In this document: in pieces, positions 10,561-23,480 of the stretch | Layout: the number at the start of each line of letters is the position of its first letter | Position numbering within the stretch: the stretch's first letter is position 1 | DNA from: Lophius americanus | Taxonomy: Eukaryota; Chordata; Actinopteri; Lophiiformes; Lophiidae | Assembly (NCBI GenBank): GCA_037951165.1 | Contig: JBBDHG010000011.1 | Coordinates: forward strand, 2,011,001 to 2,075,000 | DNA length: 64,000 bases | Direction of reading: 5' to 3' | Notes under the pieces: model-generated | The model's database searches: none | The model's input: the letters and a program-made list of their open reading frames with translations, nothing else | Told to the model about the DNA's origin: nothing | Position numbers and translations under genes: made by a program

Positions 10561-12119
10561 CGTTAATTTTAACACGGATGGTAAGATGATGGTTTGATGC
10601 CGGAGTAGCACAAAAATATAATGTTACATTCTGCCAAATAAATATAATTTCTGACCATAATCAATGCAGCAATGACGTTTGTCTTATAAATGTAAAGTTG
10701 AAATATTTCAAGTGCGAACTTTCCTTAAGTTAAATTAGATTATAAATATTTTTTAAGACAAATATGCCTTCTACATAACTAACGTTTGGTGTAAGTTAAG
10801 TCAGTAAGAGGATTCGTTTGCACAATCAGGCAATCCTGTCATTCCCAGCTTCCACACATGGTCCAGTCTTAAAGTCCTGCTGACATCGTCTCAGGCTCTG
10901 AACGAGGTATCAGCTTTTCCGATCAACCAATCATAGCTATCCAGTAGCATGGCGCCACATCATCGTTTTTTAGCCCAGCATCTTGCACACATCCTCAAAC
11001 CTTCCGATCTCTGCCCAGTCTTGGTTTTCACCTCCATCGTCGGCCGTCTGTCTCAGAAGAGTTATCAGCCAGCAGCAGACTACAGGAGTATGACCTGCTC
11101 CTGGCATACACATGACCTGGGATCATAATCTCCGTTGCACCAATGGGTTTCTGACGTACTAATTATCCTGTACTAAGTATTTACTTCATTGATTTGTCCC
11201 TCAGGATTGAAATACTGTTAAATAACAAGTTAAATAAGATCAGCGAGGCAGCTGTTGTGGCTGAGCCTGATTTAAATTCACCTGACAGGGCTTTCAGGTC
11301 TCTTAAAGAAATAGTTCTATGTGTGAAACATTGACTGATGACCCTACAGATGACCCTATGGTTGACCCCAGGCCACAGAAGGAGGCATGAATGCCAAACA
11401 GGAAGTACGCGAAACCTGAATATTTACCGAACAAGCTCCATGTTGACTAGATGACATGAGGAGGCCTGACAAATTCTTTGCACAACAACAACTCAGATAT
11501 ATGACGAAATTCTAGAGAGAAAGCCCAGATTTGTAGTTTACAAAAGAGAGAGAGAGACAAATCTTGTCCAAGCTGTCTCCCTCCTGTGTCTTCCTGTACT
11601 GGTGGCTGAAAACAGCTCTCTGATTTGAATTCAGACAATGCGCTGCATTATATTACATGGGGCGAGTAGCAAGCCCCGAGCATCATTCTTTAAGCATGAC
11701 ACTGCAGTCTGCAGCTGACTAATGAAGACTTCTAATTAGATCAATGTCTCCCCAGACACGGCAAACGGAGACACACATGCCTCTGACGAAGTATGGGTCG
11801 AATCAATGGTCCAATTATAATGTGCACGGAGATCAGGGTCAAATGTGTAAGGACAATGAAAAGTCAGGGGAAGACAACAAATTGGTTAGGACAACACAAA
11901 TAAAACATTCTGAACTGACAACCCAACAGAATTGACAGCCTTGAACTGCAGAAAATATATTTCCTTTAATCCACGTCTTCAATCAGGTATGTCTCATACC
12001 AAAAAAGACAGAAATATCACTTCATCAGGTACTTTACAATAACACAAGCCTTATGAAGGGTTATGAATGGTTTATTACTAGTTTATTAACACTTTGATGT
12101 TCCCACTAAAAAAAAACAC

Positions 12120-12610
12120 AATGGAAAACTTAATTATTTGAAAATTTTATTTCCTCAGGGTATTTATTGATTTACTAGAAATAATCAATTGTTTGGTTAA
12201 GCGTGTTTTTGAACAGGGAAAACAATCTGACTTTTACATTTTGTATTGCTTGAAAAAGCGTCTATTTTAATTGGATTAGCTCAACCATTTAGTAAACCGT
12301 GTTGCTGGGAAACCATTTGATTTCTTTCGTTGTAGTAAGATGCAAAATTCTATTTATTGATTCCTCACGTGTTTTAATATGCCCCCTTAAAAAAAAAATC
12401 CTGTCAAATAGAATTTCCTAAATTACCCATAACGCCTCCTCCTCAGTGGCTCCTTTGAGCTGTGGTGTTCCCCAGGGCCGCATATTTGGCCTCTTACTCA
12501 TATAGTAAGGGGGATAGCATGCTGCGATTGTATCATATTATAAACAGTCACTCTAAATGTCTTCAACCAAACAAACGAGCAGGACATTAAAGGGTTGATT
12601 AATTCGTAAA
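12120..12610 (+). mobile_element. decayed L2-like LINE fragment (reverse transcriptase piece), copy 3
   Basis: Bases 12461-12484 read CGVPQGRI. A MLRLYHIIN-like remnant follows in another frame. The end is GAGCAGGACATTAAAGGGTT. The upstream block GGTTAAGCGTGTTTTTGAAC matches the other copies. Confidence 0.75.
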
Positions 12611-15311
12611 CACTTCATTAAATCATTTATAATTCCTGATAAGGGTAATCTTATTGCAATGTGGTACCCGTCATAACACCATCATAAAAGGTTGTACTGG
12701 CTGTTTCGTTTTACAAACTCCCTATTTCTTATCAATAATTACTTTTTCTAGTAAAATTAGAATAAATTAAGTGGTTTGTTTTTTTTTCTCTGCCAATTCC
12801 AGAAACTTTATCTTTTCCTCATTTTACTTTTCACTTTCAGTGGCTTAGAAGAAACCCTCTTTCTGACTTTATATGTATAGGTATAAGTAATGAAATAAGT
12901 TGTTTTTAAGGTCTAGAAGTCCCAATAGTTAAGAGTAATAATGTTTATTGGCAGTGTTGTATTAGCTAATAGCATGAAAAGTTGTCAAATGTTCATATTT
13001 GAACCCTTATAGCTTTACAGGTAAAACAAGTGCATGGATGCCATTCATGGACGCATGTTTTAAAACATTATGTTGATCCAACAGTCTGAGTAGCAGCGAT
13101 ATTATGCTTTAACAGCTCATAATGCTCCCGTTTAATGTTTTAAAAGTAAATTAGCCATCAAGACCCATTTGTAATGACGTTTTAAAACCGTTAGAGATGC
13201 GGGCTTTCACTTCAGGGAAATTCCGTTTCGCTAAAGACAAACATGAATAAAAGGATGTGTTTGTGCTTACGTACAGGCTGTGTTCATATCTCCGAGCATT
13301 GCAATGTGACATTCCAATTAGTGGCCAGTGAGTCGTGAGCCGAAGCTGAAGCACAAGCCGAACACCTTGATCTAAAACTAGACAAGCTTCAGCAACGATG
13401 TTGCTCTGAGCAACATCACCGCTCAGCTGCCAACGCGGCAAGGAGTCAGCTCAGAAATCTTCCAAGGGGTAGTAGCCCTCACCGAGTAGTGCACAGGTCA
13501 ACAGATGTTTACGTGGCAATTTGACAAGATGTGCTCATCATGAAGTAAGTGAGGAAATCTGGAAAAATAATGGCAATGCTGAAAATTCCCTTTGGCCCCA
13601 GCAGGTCTGCAAATAGCAGAAGCATTGGGAGCGAATAAAACACACGTCCATGTGTGACAGGCGTCCTGATTGTGCTTGATTATAATGATGACCGTCCTGA
13701 AGACTGATCATAAAAGTATTAATTATATCAATAATTCATCATTTACAGCCATGAGGGAATAGAAGAAAAGCCAGACACCTCAGGATGGAACCTGAATCTT
13801 TGGCCGGCGTTCAAAAGAAACGTTCTTTTAACATGACATGCAGAACATGCAGAATGGCACAAGGTTGACAACCATTCATTAGCTCTAATAGGCCATCTCC
13901 CCATTTCCTGCAGACTTCCTGTAGCCTGCAAGTGCGGCGCACGGCTCCACAGCATGACAGGATGACAACGAGCTGCGGTCTCACAATGCTGAGCACTAGA
14001 TGCGCTGAGACCGTCACATTATTTTCCTGTACGCTGATGTGCTCCAGCTAATAAAACGTCACTCTGATGTAGGAACGGTTCGGGGATGAGGTTAAAATGC
14101 GTCTAATGTGCCACTGCAAAATGTTACGACGCAGCCATAAAGAAGAGGCGGCTTCCATTCGACGCCGCGGATGATGCAATCCGTAACAATAAGCACCGCA
14201 AATGCAAACTTCTAGTCTGAGGCATAAATAATGTGATTTTATTTTTTATTTTTTCAAAACGCGTTCGTCTTCTGACGTGTTCTTATTAACGATATAAAAC
14301 AAAAAAGATATTGGCTAAAGTATATATGTGTCAGCTCTACGCAGTCCTGGAGAAAAATTCCTCCTGTTGAATCCTGCATCTGTAAGATCACCCTTCCAAG
14401 AGAAAATGCCCTTAATTGGTCATTAGGGGGTGCATCATGGGACTTGTTTACTGTTCGGCTCTATAAAACGATAACACGACACGTAATTTACGATTCCTAA
14501 ATCAGGACCTCAAATGAGTTCCGGGACTGAGCCAGAACGACGGGGGAATGTCGAGCCGTCATGTAGCTGCAGATAAGTAATTTGTGCACGCGTGGAAATC
14601 ATTACGGTTTACAACGTGTCGACCCTCCCGCTGACATTTATCGGCGACAGGGTTGCATCCTATTATTTGTCTTCTTTATTCTTTTAATTGAAAACAATTA
14701 ACTGATGCTCTAAAATTAAAAAAAAAAAAAAAGATGATCCGGTTTGCAAAACACTCACTTATCTATAGAGACTTAATTACAGTGATAAAATGAAGTTTGT
14801 GACAAACATTCAAATGAGACGTGATGAGAAATGAAAAGATGGAGCCCACGCTGTTTGTTTTTATCCATCAGTCGTATCGTCGACGAGCCCGTTCCTTCTT
14901 GGATTTAGTTTCCGACCGTTTCTTTGTTTACTACACTTGAATTCATCCGTTGAAATAATGCAGTTAGACCGTGGCAGATAATCATCACATAGCAACAGCT
15001 CTTGGAAAATGTATATTCATTATACAGGAATAAGTGGGATACTTATGTTGTACCTACAGAGTACTTACAGGTCTGAAGACTGATGACCTTCTAATGACCT
15101 TCGCCAAAGCAAATACACCACTCTGTGATATGATACGATGCAACAAACGCATCCATTTCATATAGTACATCTTTAAAGTACTTATGTGCTTGTGTGTATT
15201 TAAAGCCTCACTATATGAGCAGTACACTTATTATGGACTTCTAAAGCGGAAATATTCCACATACTTGTCCGTCATTCGACGGTTCGATTCACTTTTACTC
15301 GTGTCACACGT

Positions 15312-15342
<31 letters not shown>
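15312..15342. repeat. (CA)n/(TA)n microsatellite
   Basis: CA dinucleotides pass into TA dinucleotides and then a T run. Confidence 0.95.
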
Positions 15343-16477
15343 TTTTTTGTTTTACAGGCATTCATTTCATAGAGCATTTTGAAAGGCTCATTGTCAAAAT
15401 CTTATCATCATATATGTTTATTTATTTTTCTGTAGCTGCACTTTAAGCTGAGAAAATGTTTGAGAAAATGTAATTTTAACAACATGAACATGAAGTTGAA
15501 CAACTATAAGGGAAGAACTGGGACAAATAAATGTGGATCATTTCCTAAAGTTAGTGACTTTTTTTTTTTTCCTCATAATTGATTTTTTTTTTTTTTTTTT
15601 TTTTAAACAGATTTGAAGTTGGAGTCATTAATTTTGCCCAAAGCCAAATAAAACACTTAATTTATCCCACGATGATGGCAAAATCCATCCCATGATTTGG
15701 ATCACAAACTTGCTTCCATAAAATTCTATAAAAATCTGACCCAATAATTCTTCAGCTATCATGCTAACAAGCTAAACCAATACAGTGGGAACTATCTGTC
15801 TGATTTCCAGAGTTAAATTATGTTTTTTTTTAAAAAAGCATCTGGAGAATATAACAATCAAAAACATTTGAGCTTTCCCTTTAATTATTTCCTGTTAAAA
15901 AGCATTACAATCCGTGAACTACGGCAGGTATCAACAAACAGCTTGCATATTTTAGGGCTTGGTTTAAAAAGAAGCAGTGGTCAGTTGCATGTTGTTTTCT
16001 TTATCTCAATTGTATTGGAAAATAGTAATATTTAATGTATGTTGAAGTGAAACTTTTAATTTGTTAGGACAAACACGCATCACATAACCAGGTAACCCTG
16101 TTTGAAATAAACTAAGTAAAAAGTTTGGGTTTTTTTAATCAAGAGAACGCTGTCACAGTGTCTTATTACAACTTTATTACAGTACATTCCAGAACAAATG
16201 AAATGATATTCATCTAACGGTGTAAGAATTATATTTCATCAAGGATCATTTGGATTTGGTTCATCTTGATTTCAATAAAACAATATTTTTACAGAAGAAA
16301 ATGGATTTTGCTAACTACTGCCTTTAAGAATTAAAAATAGAAATCATTCAAGCAATTTTATGTTTTAAAAATGTATTAATTATTCTAAAATAAAGGGTAA
16401 ATTTCGTTTGGGGAAAATGATTTGTTAAAAGAGAAATTAACTTTTGTGGTTATCAAAAGGTGACCCTACTATCAGAT

Positions 16478-16503
16478 AATAATAATGATAATAATAATAA
16501 TGA
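16478..16503. repeat. (AAT)n microsatellite
   Basis: A short AATAATGATAATAATAATAATG tract. Confidence 0.85.
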
Positions 16504-18057
16504 CAGTCTCTCATAAATACAATTTTAGAATTAACTTTAAGCAAGAAGTTCATCAAAGATGTAAAAACCATGAAGATGCTGATCCTAAGAGATGCATAAA
16601 ATATCTGATTTCTGTTTGTGTTATTACAAGTGTATGCATTTGTGTTATTACAATGTTATTACCATGTATTCCAAGAACAAATGACATTCTTCCGTGTTTG
16701 GTCTTGATATGATTAAAGTCATGTTTTCACAGAAAAAAAAATGATATTCTGGTACCTTCCACAATTGCACATTTTACAAACTTCCCCCCTAAATGTTTGC
16801 TTTAATTCAAAAAGTTCAATTATTTAAAAACTCATTAAACAATTCCTGAAATAGAGAGCTGATTGTAGGTGGAAAAATGATTTGGTTGAATAGAAATGTA
16901 CCCTTATAATGATCAATAAAGAGGCCTTATATGATCAACTACAGAAAAAACACATCACTTACTCTTATTTCAGTAAATATGCTTTAAAAAAGGACTATTT
17001 TGCAAAAAGAAAAAACTCCAAAATAGGTCATTTGTAGAGGCAAACACCAAGAATAATCCATTCTTAAAAATGCAAGAAATGACGGACCTCTCGCTGTGAC
17101 AAACACAAAGTCCCCTCAGACTGATGTAGAATAATACATTGTATTCCGTTTTCACAATGCATGTCAGCCTTTGTTCTGTTTTTAGGTTAAAAAAAACAAA
17201 CTTGTCTCTCTTTATATTTCTCCATACGTGTTTCATATAGACGTAAAATTGAATCTGTTTTTCCTCTAACAAAAGATGTACCCTTATGGGATGTATACAC
17301 ACCCACCTGTTTATGTGAAGATGCTGTTCCCCAAGCCACTTGTCACCAACCGCCGTCAAGAGAGATAATTACGGGTGTAAAGAAACACAATCTGCTTGAC
17401 TAGACTAAATACCCTGGTACTGGAAAGCGATTCAATCAACACAATAGCAGGAGTGAAATGCGTTTGGTTCTCACAATGCGTAATCCCCTCCGCTGACGAC
17501 CTCCCCCTTTTCTTCTTCTTCTCTACCCTTCTCTGGCCTTCTCAAACTTCCTGCAGGAGAACAAACACTGGCTGCATTGTCTGAGATCCACATCTGAACA
17601 CTCAGAGCCTTCATCGCCATGCAAATAGTAACAGCCTGGACTTACAAATGGATTTCTATCTTTTCACCCTTCCGGATTTATCTCCTCATTTTGGGAGAAC
17701 AATCCAGTTCTTATTATAGTTGAGCAGCAGAATGGAGATGAGGCTAATTCTTCCACTGTTCGGCCCCCTATTCCTGATAGTACAGTCTGTTTGTGACATT
17801 CAAGCCAAGGATGCATGCTCATAAATACCTCCTCCTGATACCGTAACATTCTAAAACTGACCCGACACGACATTCTCTATGCAGAACTCAGATGTTGTTT
17901 GTCGTCCTCCACGTTATTTACACATATCTGTCATCAGGACTACCGTGTAGTAATAAAAGGCTCTGCCTGACATCAGCGCCACAAACACGGGCCTGGGAGT
18001 GACTCAAAAGCAAATCTCAAATCAAACACGATCTTTATGCATTTTTAATAGTTTATA

Positions 18058-18135
18058 TAGACAGATAAGCCATAAAATTACAACCACTGACGGGTGAAGT
18101 CAGATTAATATTGATTATCTCATCACATGTTAAAT
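18058..18135 (+). mobile_element. Tc1/mariner left-end fragment
   Basis: AGCCATAAAATTACAACCAC, then GACGGGTGAAGTCAG and TTGATTATCTCATCACA, match the left end of the Tc1 family also seen at 47851 (ATCAGCCATAATAGTATAAC). Only about 75 bp remain. It may be the left end of the same insertion whose right end lies at 20165, split by later insertions. Confidence 0.75.
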
Positions 18136-18177
18136 GCGAGAAAAAAAATTTAAAAAAGGATTAAGATAAGATGCGAT

Positions 18178-19142
18178 AATATTAATAATAATAATAATAC
18201 ATTTAATTTATAATGCACTTTACATTTGGATCAAATCTCAAAGTGCTACAAAGTAAAAGCAGATAAAAGCATCAATAAAAAATTGGCCCTCAGATGGTCA
18301 GTGAGGGCATTTCACAGACGAGGGGCAGCAGAACAGAAGGCCCAATCACCCATGGTGCTGAGCTTAGTCCGGGGAAGGAGGAGGCGGTATGACTGGGTAG
18401 AACGGAGGGATGGTGTTGAGGTCGGTGGGGTGAGTAGTTCTTTTAGGTAGGGGGGGGCGTTACCATGGATGCACTGGTGAGTGAGGAGAAAGATCTTATA
18501 ATCAATCCTGGTGGAGATGGGAAGCCAATGAAGGGAATGAAGAACGGGGGTGATGTGTTCGTGTTTATGAACTCTCATCAGGATCCTTGCAGCACTGTTT
18601 TGAACATACTGAAGTCTTTGAAGACTTTTATCAGGGATCCCGATGAGAAGTGCGTTACAGTTATCCAGTCTGGAGGAGACGAACGCGTGAACCAGCTTTT
18701 CAGCATCACTTAAGGTGAGTGAAGAACGGAGTTTGGAAATATTTCTGAGATGGTGAAAGGAGATCTTGCAGATGTGTTTGATGTTGGATTCAAAAGTGAG
18801 TTGAGGGTCGAATCTTACGCCGAGGTTGGTGACTGATGAAGAGAGGGGAATGTCGTGACCAGAGAAGGTAATACTGGTTATGGAGGAAGACTGGGTCAGA
18901 TGTGTGGTGCCAATTAAAATTGCGTCGGTTTTGGAGCTGTTCAACTGGAGAAAGTTGTTTTTCATCCACACCTTTATCTCCTCCAGACAAGCGCGAAGAG
19001 TTGACAAGGGAGATGATGATGACGATGAGGATGGAGAGGCTGCGGAGGAACATGTGTCCGTTTTTATGTAGATTTGGGTGTCATCAGCATAGCAATGGAA
19101 TGAGAGTCCATATCGACTGATGACACGGCCTGGGATGAGATA
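18178..19142 (-). mobile_element. 5'-truncated L2-type LINE, reverse transcriptase C-terminal half plus 3' tail
   Basis: Read on the minus strand, the element starts abruptly inside the reverse transcriptase (IYLIPGRVISRYGLSFHCY). It contains the catalytic YADD at 19091-19080. It continues in one frame through KTDAILIG, SSRLDNCNALLIGIP, QNSAARIL, HITPVLHSLHWLPI and GDWAFCSAAPRL. At 18312 the expected W of the family's APRLWNxLP motif is a TGA stop (APRL*NAL). The element ends in a short untranslated stretch and an (ATT)n tail at 18181-18199, typical of L2-like elements. More than 260 codons stay open, so the insertion is fairly young, but the 5' truncation and the stop make it inactive. Confidence 0.93.
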
Positions 19143-19190
19143 GATACAACTTTATTAGTCCAAAAGGATATTTTGTGCCGGAAATTGCTC
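19137..19190. repeat. short tail-like repeat at the L2 boundary
   Basis: GATAGATACAACTTTATTAG followed by TCCAAAAGGATATTTTG resembles the ACTTTATT-ATCC tails common at fish retroelement ends. It marks the breakpoint between the L2 fragment and the next repeat. Confidence 0.35.
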
Positions 19191-19239
19191 GGATGTTAAA
19201 AAAACCACACTCTACGATAACTGTATAAAAAAAGATTTC

Positions 19240-19632
19240 CCGAAAGACCAACAATCCTTTGAGTTATACAAGCAATTTCTCTGACTGAACTCCTCAAATT
19301 AAATGTGAAGTTATGCCGAAATACTATGTTTTTCATAAAAAAAATTCAAAAAAAGATTTCCCTTTAGGTTATGAACTATTATTGTAATATATGATAGAAA
19401 CAAGAATGATCTCCTCAAATAGATTTATTTTCACCGAATTTAGAATAAACAGTTGAGAAATCATGGCATGTAAACGTTTGGACAATCCAGTTCTTCCTCT
19501 TACTAAGGTCTATGTGGGTACAAAATTTGAAATGTATCCATGAAATACTTTTTTAGTTATTGCGTTGACAGGAAGGATCTGCGGTAGCTTTAACGATTCT
19601 ATAATAACCCTGACTTTTCAGTAAGATAATGA
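19240..19632 (+). repeat. unnamed interspersed repeat, nearly full copy
   Basis: Shares GAACTCCTCAAATTAAATGT, AATCCAGTTCTTCCTC, AAGGTCTATGTGGGTA and the AAGGATCTGCGG-to-GACTTTTCAG ending with the other copies. It is non-coding and divergent. It sits between the L2 fragment and a Tc1 right-end fragment. Confidence 0.8.
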
Positions 19633-19904
19633 GTGAAAGATATAAACTAAAGAGTATAAGATGGTAAATACAAACCAGTGCAGTTACAATATCAATGTTA
19701 ATGAACGCATGATGATAATAATACTGTAAAGTCATATTTCACATCATAGTAAACATAATGTTGTACACGATGATTATACTTGGAGTTAATATTGCATTGT
19801 ACGTAAAATTGGGCCTTAAAAAAATGTTGATGAGAGGTAACATTGCACATAATGTTGGTGTAATTGATGTATTAGTATTAGAGGTTATCTTAAATCTGTC
19901 TTCT

Positions 19905-20170
19905 CTGCAGATCACTTCCTGTGGAAGCTGCAGGACCAGTTGGGTGGTCCCAGTCTGAGGGACATGATTGGCAGGCTCATCGATGCATGTGGTGAGAGAA
20001 GGCTGATCCCACAGAAGACCTACTGTAGCACACATGAATGAAAAAAAGTAAACAGACTTTTATAGAAGGGTGTCAGAACATAAAGTGCATCATGTTTTTG
20101 AGGTCAAATGGGGAACTTAGAAAATATAAGGCAGGTGGTTATATTCTCATGGCTGATATGTGTATAACAG
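19905..20170 (+). mobile_element. Tc1/mariner right-part fragment
   Basis: GGCTCATCGATGCATGTGG, CCCACAGAAGACCTACTGTA, AGAAGGGTGTCAGAACATAA and GGCAGGTGGTTATATTC followed by ATGGCTGAT follow the order of the Tc1 family found at 47851-48497, ending at its right inverted repeat. The transposase middle is absent. Confidence 0.8.
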
Positions 20171-20954
20171 AAACTGTCTGATGCGTTGCAGCTAACTCGC
20201 AAACTAAACGAACAGGCATCAGACAAACGGATGACAAATGTAATTATTCTCTTTCCATCACGTGATTCCAGGATTTGTTCTGAAATAATAATAATACACT
20301 CTTATTTACTCGATTACCTTCTACCACAATCACTTACACCTTCCTGACCTCATGTTTTTACAACGTAATATTCTCTTTCTATTATCTATTCTATTACAAC
20401 GTATAAACTATTCTCGTAAGTTTCTCTCGCATACATACGTCTTTAGCCTTCCTCCACTGTCTGGAAATACAAAAACCCTTCACCTGGATACTGTTAATGG
20501 TGGAAACAGCAAAGCATTGACCATGGAGTGGTCCTCGCGAACACTGACTTCAATAATCGGTTATTTTTCTACGAAGGTTAAGGACAGCAAGGAGTTCTGG
20601 TTACAAAGGTTTAAAACGTGGAACACACGTTATAATCCTTTGACGAGTGCAGTAGGTGGCGGAGGAGCATCTTAGTTGGATGTGTGTTTCGACAAGTCAT
20701 ACGGGAAAAACTATTTAATATCTATATTATTAAAAATAGTTACTAAATATTATTTACAAAAGAGCAATACAGTGGAGTCATTGTTTTAAGTTAGCTTAAC
20801 TTTTTCCTGTAGATGGAACAACATCATCATGTTTTGGCGGGACGTCTGATACAATCAATGCTCCGTGTCCAACATTAATTACCCGAGCGATGACCTCGAT
20901 GATGTCTACGCTTTATTGTCACACAGCACAACATTGTGAAACCAGGGAAATGCT

Positions 20955-21500
20955 GTCATCCCTGACAGCAAGGGTAAACGCCCCCAAAAAGCCCTAAACC
21001 CCCTGAATGGTACAAGCAATCGCCCTGATTGAACTTCTCAACTTACATGTAAAGTTATGTTCGAAAAGCTGTGTTTTTGTGAAAAAAAAAAAAAAGCTCC
21101 TCCTAGTGAGCAAAATATGAACTATTAGAATAATATTTTTTAATAAGTATGCACCAAATTTGGACTGAATCAAACCCACAGTTAGGAAGCTACGTCAGAA
21201 AAACTGTGTTTTTTTGTAAAGACACTCAAATCGATTCATATGCACGGAATTTAGATTAATTCTAACCAACGGTTGACAAATTATGGCCCGAACATGTTTG
21301 GAAATAAAGCTCCCCCTAGTGTCGGAAACATTTAACAAAACTTTAATCAAATCAATCCAGTTCTTCCTCCCACTAAGCTCTATGTGGGTATGAAATTTCA
21401 AAATGATCCATAAATGTTTTTTGGAGTTATCGCGTTCTAATGAAGGATCTGCCGGCGCCGATGACGATTCTCTAATGTCCTCGACTTTTTTGGGGTTGTA
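20955..21500 (+). repeat. unnamed interspersed repeat, long copy
   Basis: This is the best full-length example. It begins near GACAGCAAGGGTAAACGCCC, continues through CAAGCAATCGCCCTGATTGA, AAAAGCTCCTCCTAGTGAGC and GAAATAAAGCTCCCCCTAGTG, and ends after AAGGATCTGCCGGCGCC and TCCTCGACTTTTTTGGGG. It is about 540 bp with no open frame and no clear terminal repeats. Confidence 0.85.
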
Positions 21501-22689
21501 CATGCGGAGACTCAGAACAAAAACATATTCACAAAACAAAGCAGTAAACTTGAATTGAATTAAGCTGCACACGCCTTCATTTTCCTCTTTTGACAAATTA
21601 GTATTTAATCCAGCACCTCTGGGAGAATCCCACAAATCTACACGGACAAAAGTTTCAGAAGGGAACAGAACAAACGAAGCTTGAATTTACAATATAATGA
21701 ATGGGAGCCTTCAGCCCTTATTCCATCATGAACACAATTCTCCAAGTGGCTCAAAACACCAATAAAGCATTTTAATATTTGTTTACCTTCAACTACGGCC
21801 CCTCTGATAATCCTAGTCACTGCTTTTATCAGAAGTCAAAAGTTTGTCATTCCATGACATGAGTCATTAGACGACCAAATAACCTTTAGGATGAAATACC
21901 CATAGAGCCCTCGTTACACACGCCTCGTAAACAAACTAACCTCCGAGGGCTAATTACAAACCGCAACAATGCTGATAGATTCAATAATTACGGGGCTCTG
22001 AGAGGGGCGCGGCGGCGCTTCTGTGTCCGTACTGTTGGGTGGCGCCGACGCGGCTCCGTGACAGGGCTGCATTTGTTATTCCGAAAGCTGAGATTATTTC
22101 TCGCCGTGAACTTCACCGCTCCGATTCTGATTCCATATCAAAAAAGAGAAATGCCAGGACCTGCACTGTGACATTTAAAACCCCCATTGTAGACATGTCT
22201 AATTGAACCTCTCTCATTATAATGATGGAGTGCGGACCGGCCACTGCAAAAGAACATCAGAGATGAAAGCCGCGGGTTTGGCGCCTGCAGGAATTAGTTA
22301 CTTTCTCACAGTTTTCCTGTCTCTGAACGCAGCGGGGAATCTGACTATCTCTCCGTCTTTGGTGACATTTCAGGGCTGTCAAATAATGGGCACAGAGTAA
22401 TGGCCAACATATTTGCGAGGAGATAAAGGTGAGCCTGGTCAAATCAGTATGCGCTGGGATGTCATGTTGGATAAAAAAAAAATGTAAGCTGTAATGGTGA
22501 CAAACTGCTCGCTGGATTCTTGTGGTATCTTTCCCTTTCTGTGGAGAAATCTTTCTGGCGACAGGAGGCACAAAGAGAAAATAATTGATGATTTTGCACC
22601 AGTTTACATTTCAGTTAAGAGTCGGGGAATGTAATGGAATCATCGTCGTCACTGCGTCTGCCGCATATCCGTATTGTTAGCATGATAAC

Positions 22690-23480
22690 TCAAAATCAGT
22701 TTCTTGGATCATTTTCAAATGTTATACCCCCACAGAACCCTGGAACACCATAGATCAAAATCAATGGAGAGATTTTTGGAAAGGTCAGTTGTATATTTCT
22801 GGCACTAAGGGGAGTTTTAGCTCCAAAAGCTTTCGGGCCATCATTTCTCCACCATTGGTAGGATTTATTCCAATTGTGTTGCATATGAATCGACTCATGA
22901 GATCAATCTTTTATATACATCATATTTTACTCTAACAGTTTGTCATTTACTCACCGTGGGGAGCTTCTTTTTTTTCTTTCAAAAAAACACTGTTTTTTGG
23001 GCATAACTAGTGCGAAACACCAGGAGATAGAACCCACAGCACCAGGGGGACCACAGTACAACAGACTACCAGAGCCCACAGACACACCACCGGGGGCATG
23101 AGGCAGGGGGAACCCAGAGATAAAAATCCCCCCCCCCACCCACCTGCAGCCATAGTTAATTTTTCCTCTCAAGAAAGGGCTTTTTTTTATGAAAACACTG
23201 TTTTTCGCACACAACTTCCCAACCATTAGTTCCATTTAGTCCAAATGAAGTCAGTATGAATGGATTTGTGGAGATGTATTTTATATACCTTATATAATAT
23301 ATATATGCAATCATCCTATTATTGTATATATATTATAAGATATATGTTATATAAGATAACGTAAAAACACTTTGGACATAAATTCACATTTCATTTGAGG
23401 AGTTCGATGAGGAGAATTGCTTGTACAACGCCGGGGATTAGGGGCTTTTTGGGGGATATACCTTTAGTGTCGGGGGCAAC
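22690..23480 (-). repeat. unnamed interspersed repeat, minus copy with internal insertion
   Basis: Reverse complements of the family's blocks appear in inverse order: TTCTTGGATCATTTTCAAA, AATCAATGGAGAGATTTTTG, CTAAGGGGAGTTTTAGCTCC, then TTTGAGGAGTTCGATGAGGA and ATTAGGGGCTTTTTGGGGG. A GC-rich stretch at about 23000-23155 (ACCACAGTACAACAGACTAC, a run of C) and a TATA-rich patch interrupt it. Confidence 0.75.

Larger units (their letters stand above)
9371..18057. other. upstream flank of the cadherin, no host gene seen
   Basis: This stretch holds the two best LINE reverse transcriptase relics (10060-10560 and 12120-12610) and a CA/TA microsatellite. Near 16.1-16.7 kb are diverged repeats rich in TTATTAC. 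Between about 14040 and 14640 is a less repetitive, higher-GC block that could be conserved noncoding DNA. A 5' untranslated exon and promoter of the cadherin may be in this region, but I could not place either. Confidence 0.6.

Noticed and set aside
15275..15305. GGTTCGATTCA, a perfect-looking tRNA B box
   Set aside because: The flanking bases do not form a T stem and no A box or acceptor stem lies at the right distance.
20352..20675. 107-codon plus-strand frame after the Tc1 fragment
   Set aside because: No motif and atypical composition. It does not match transposase wording.
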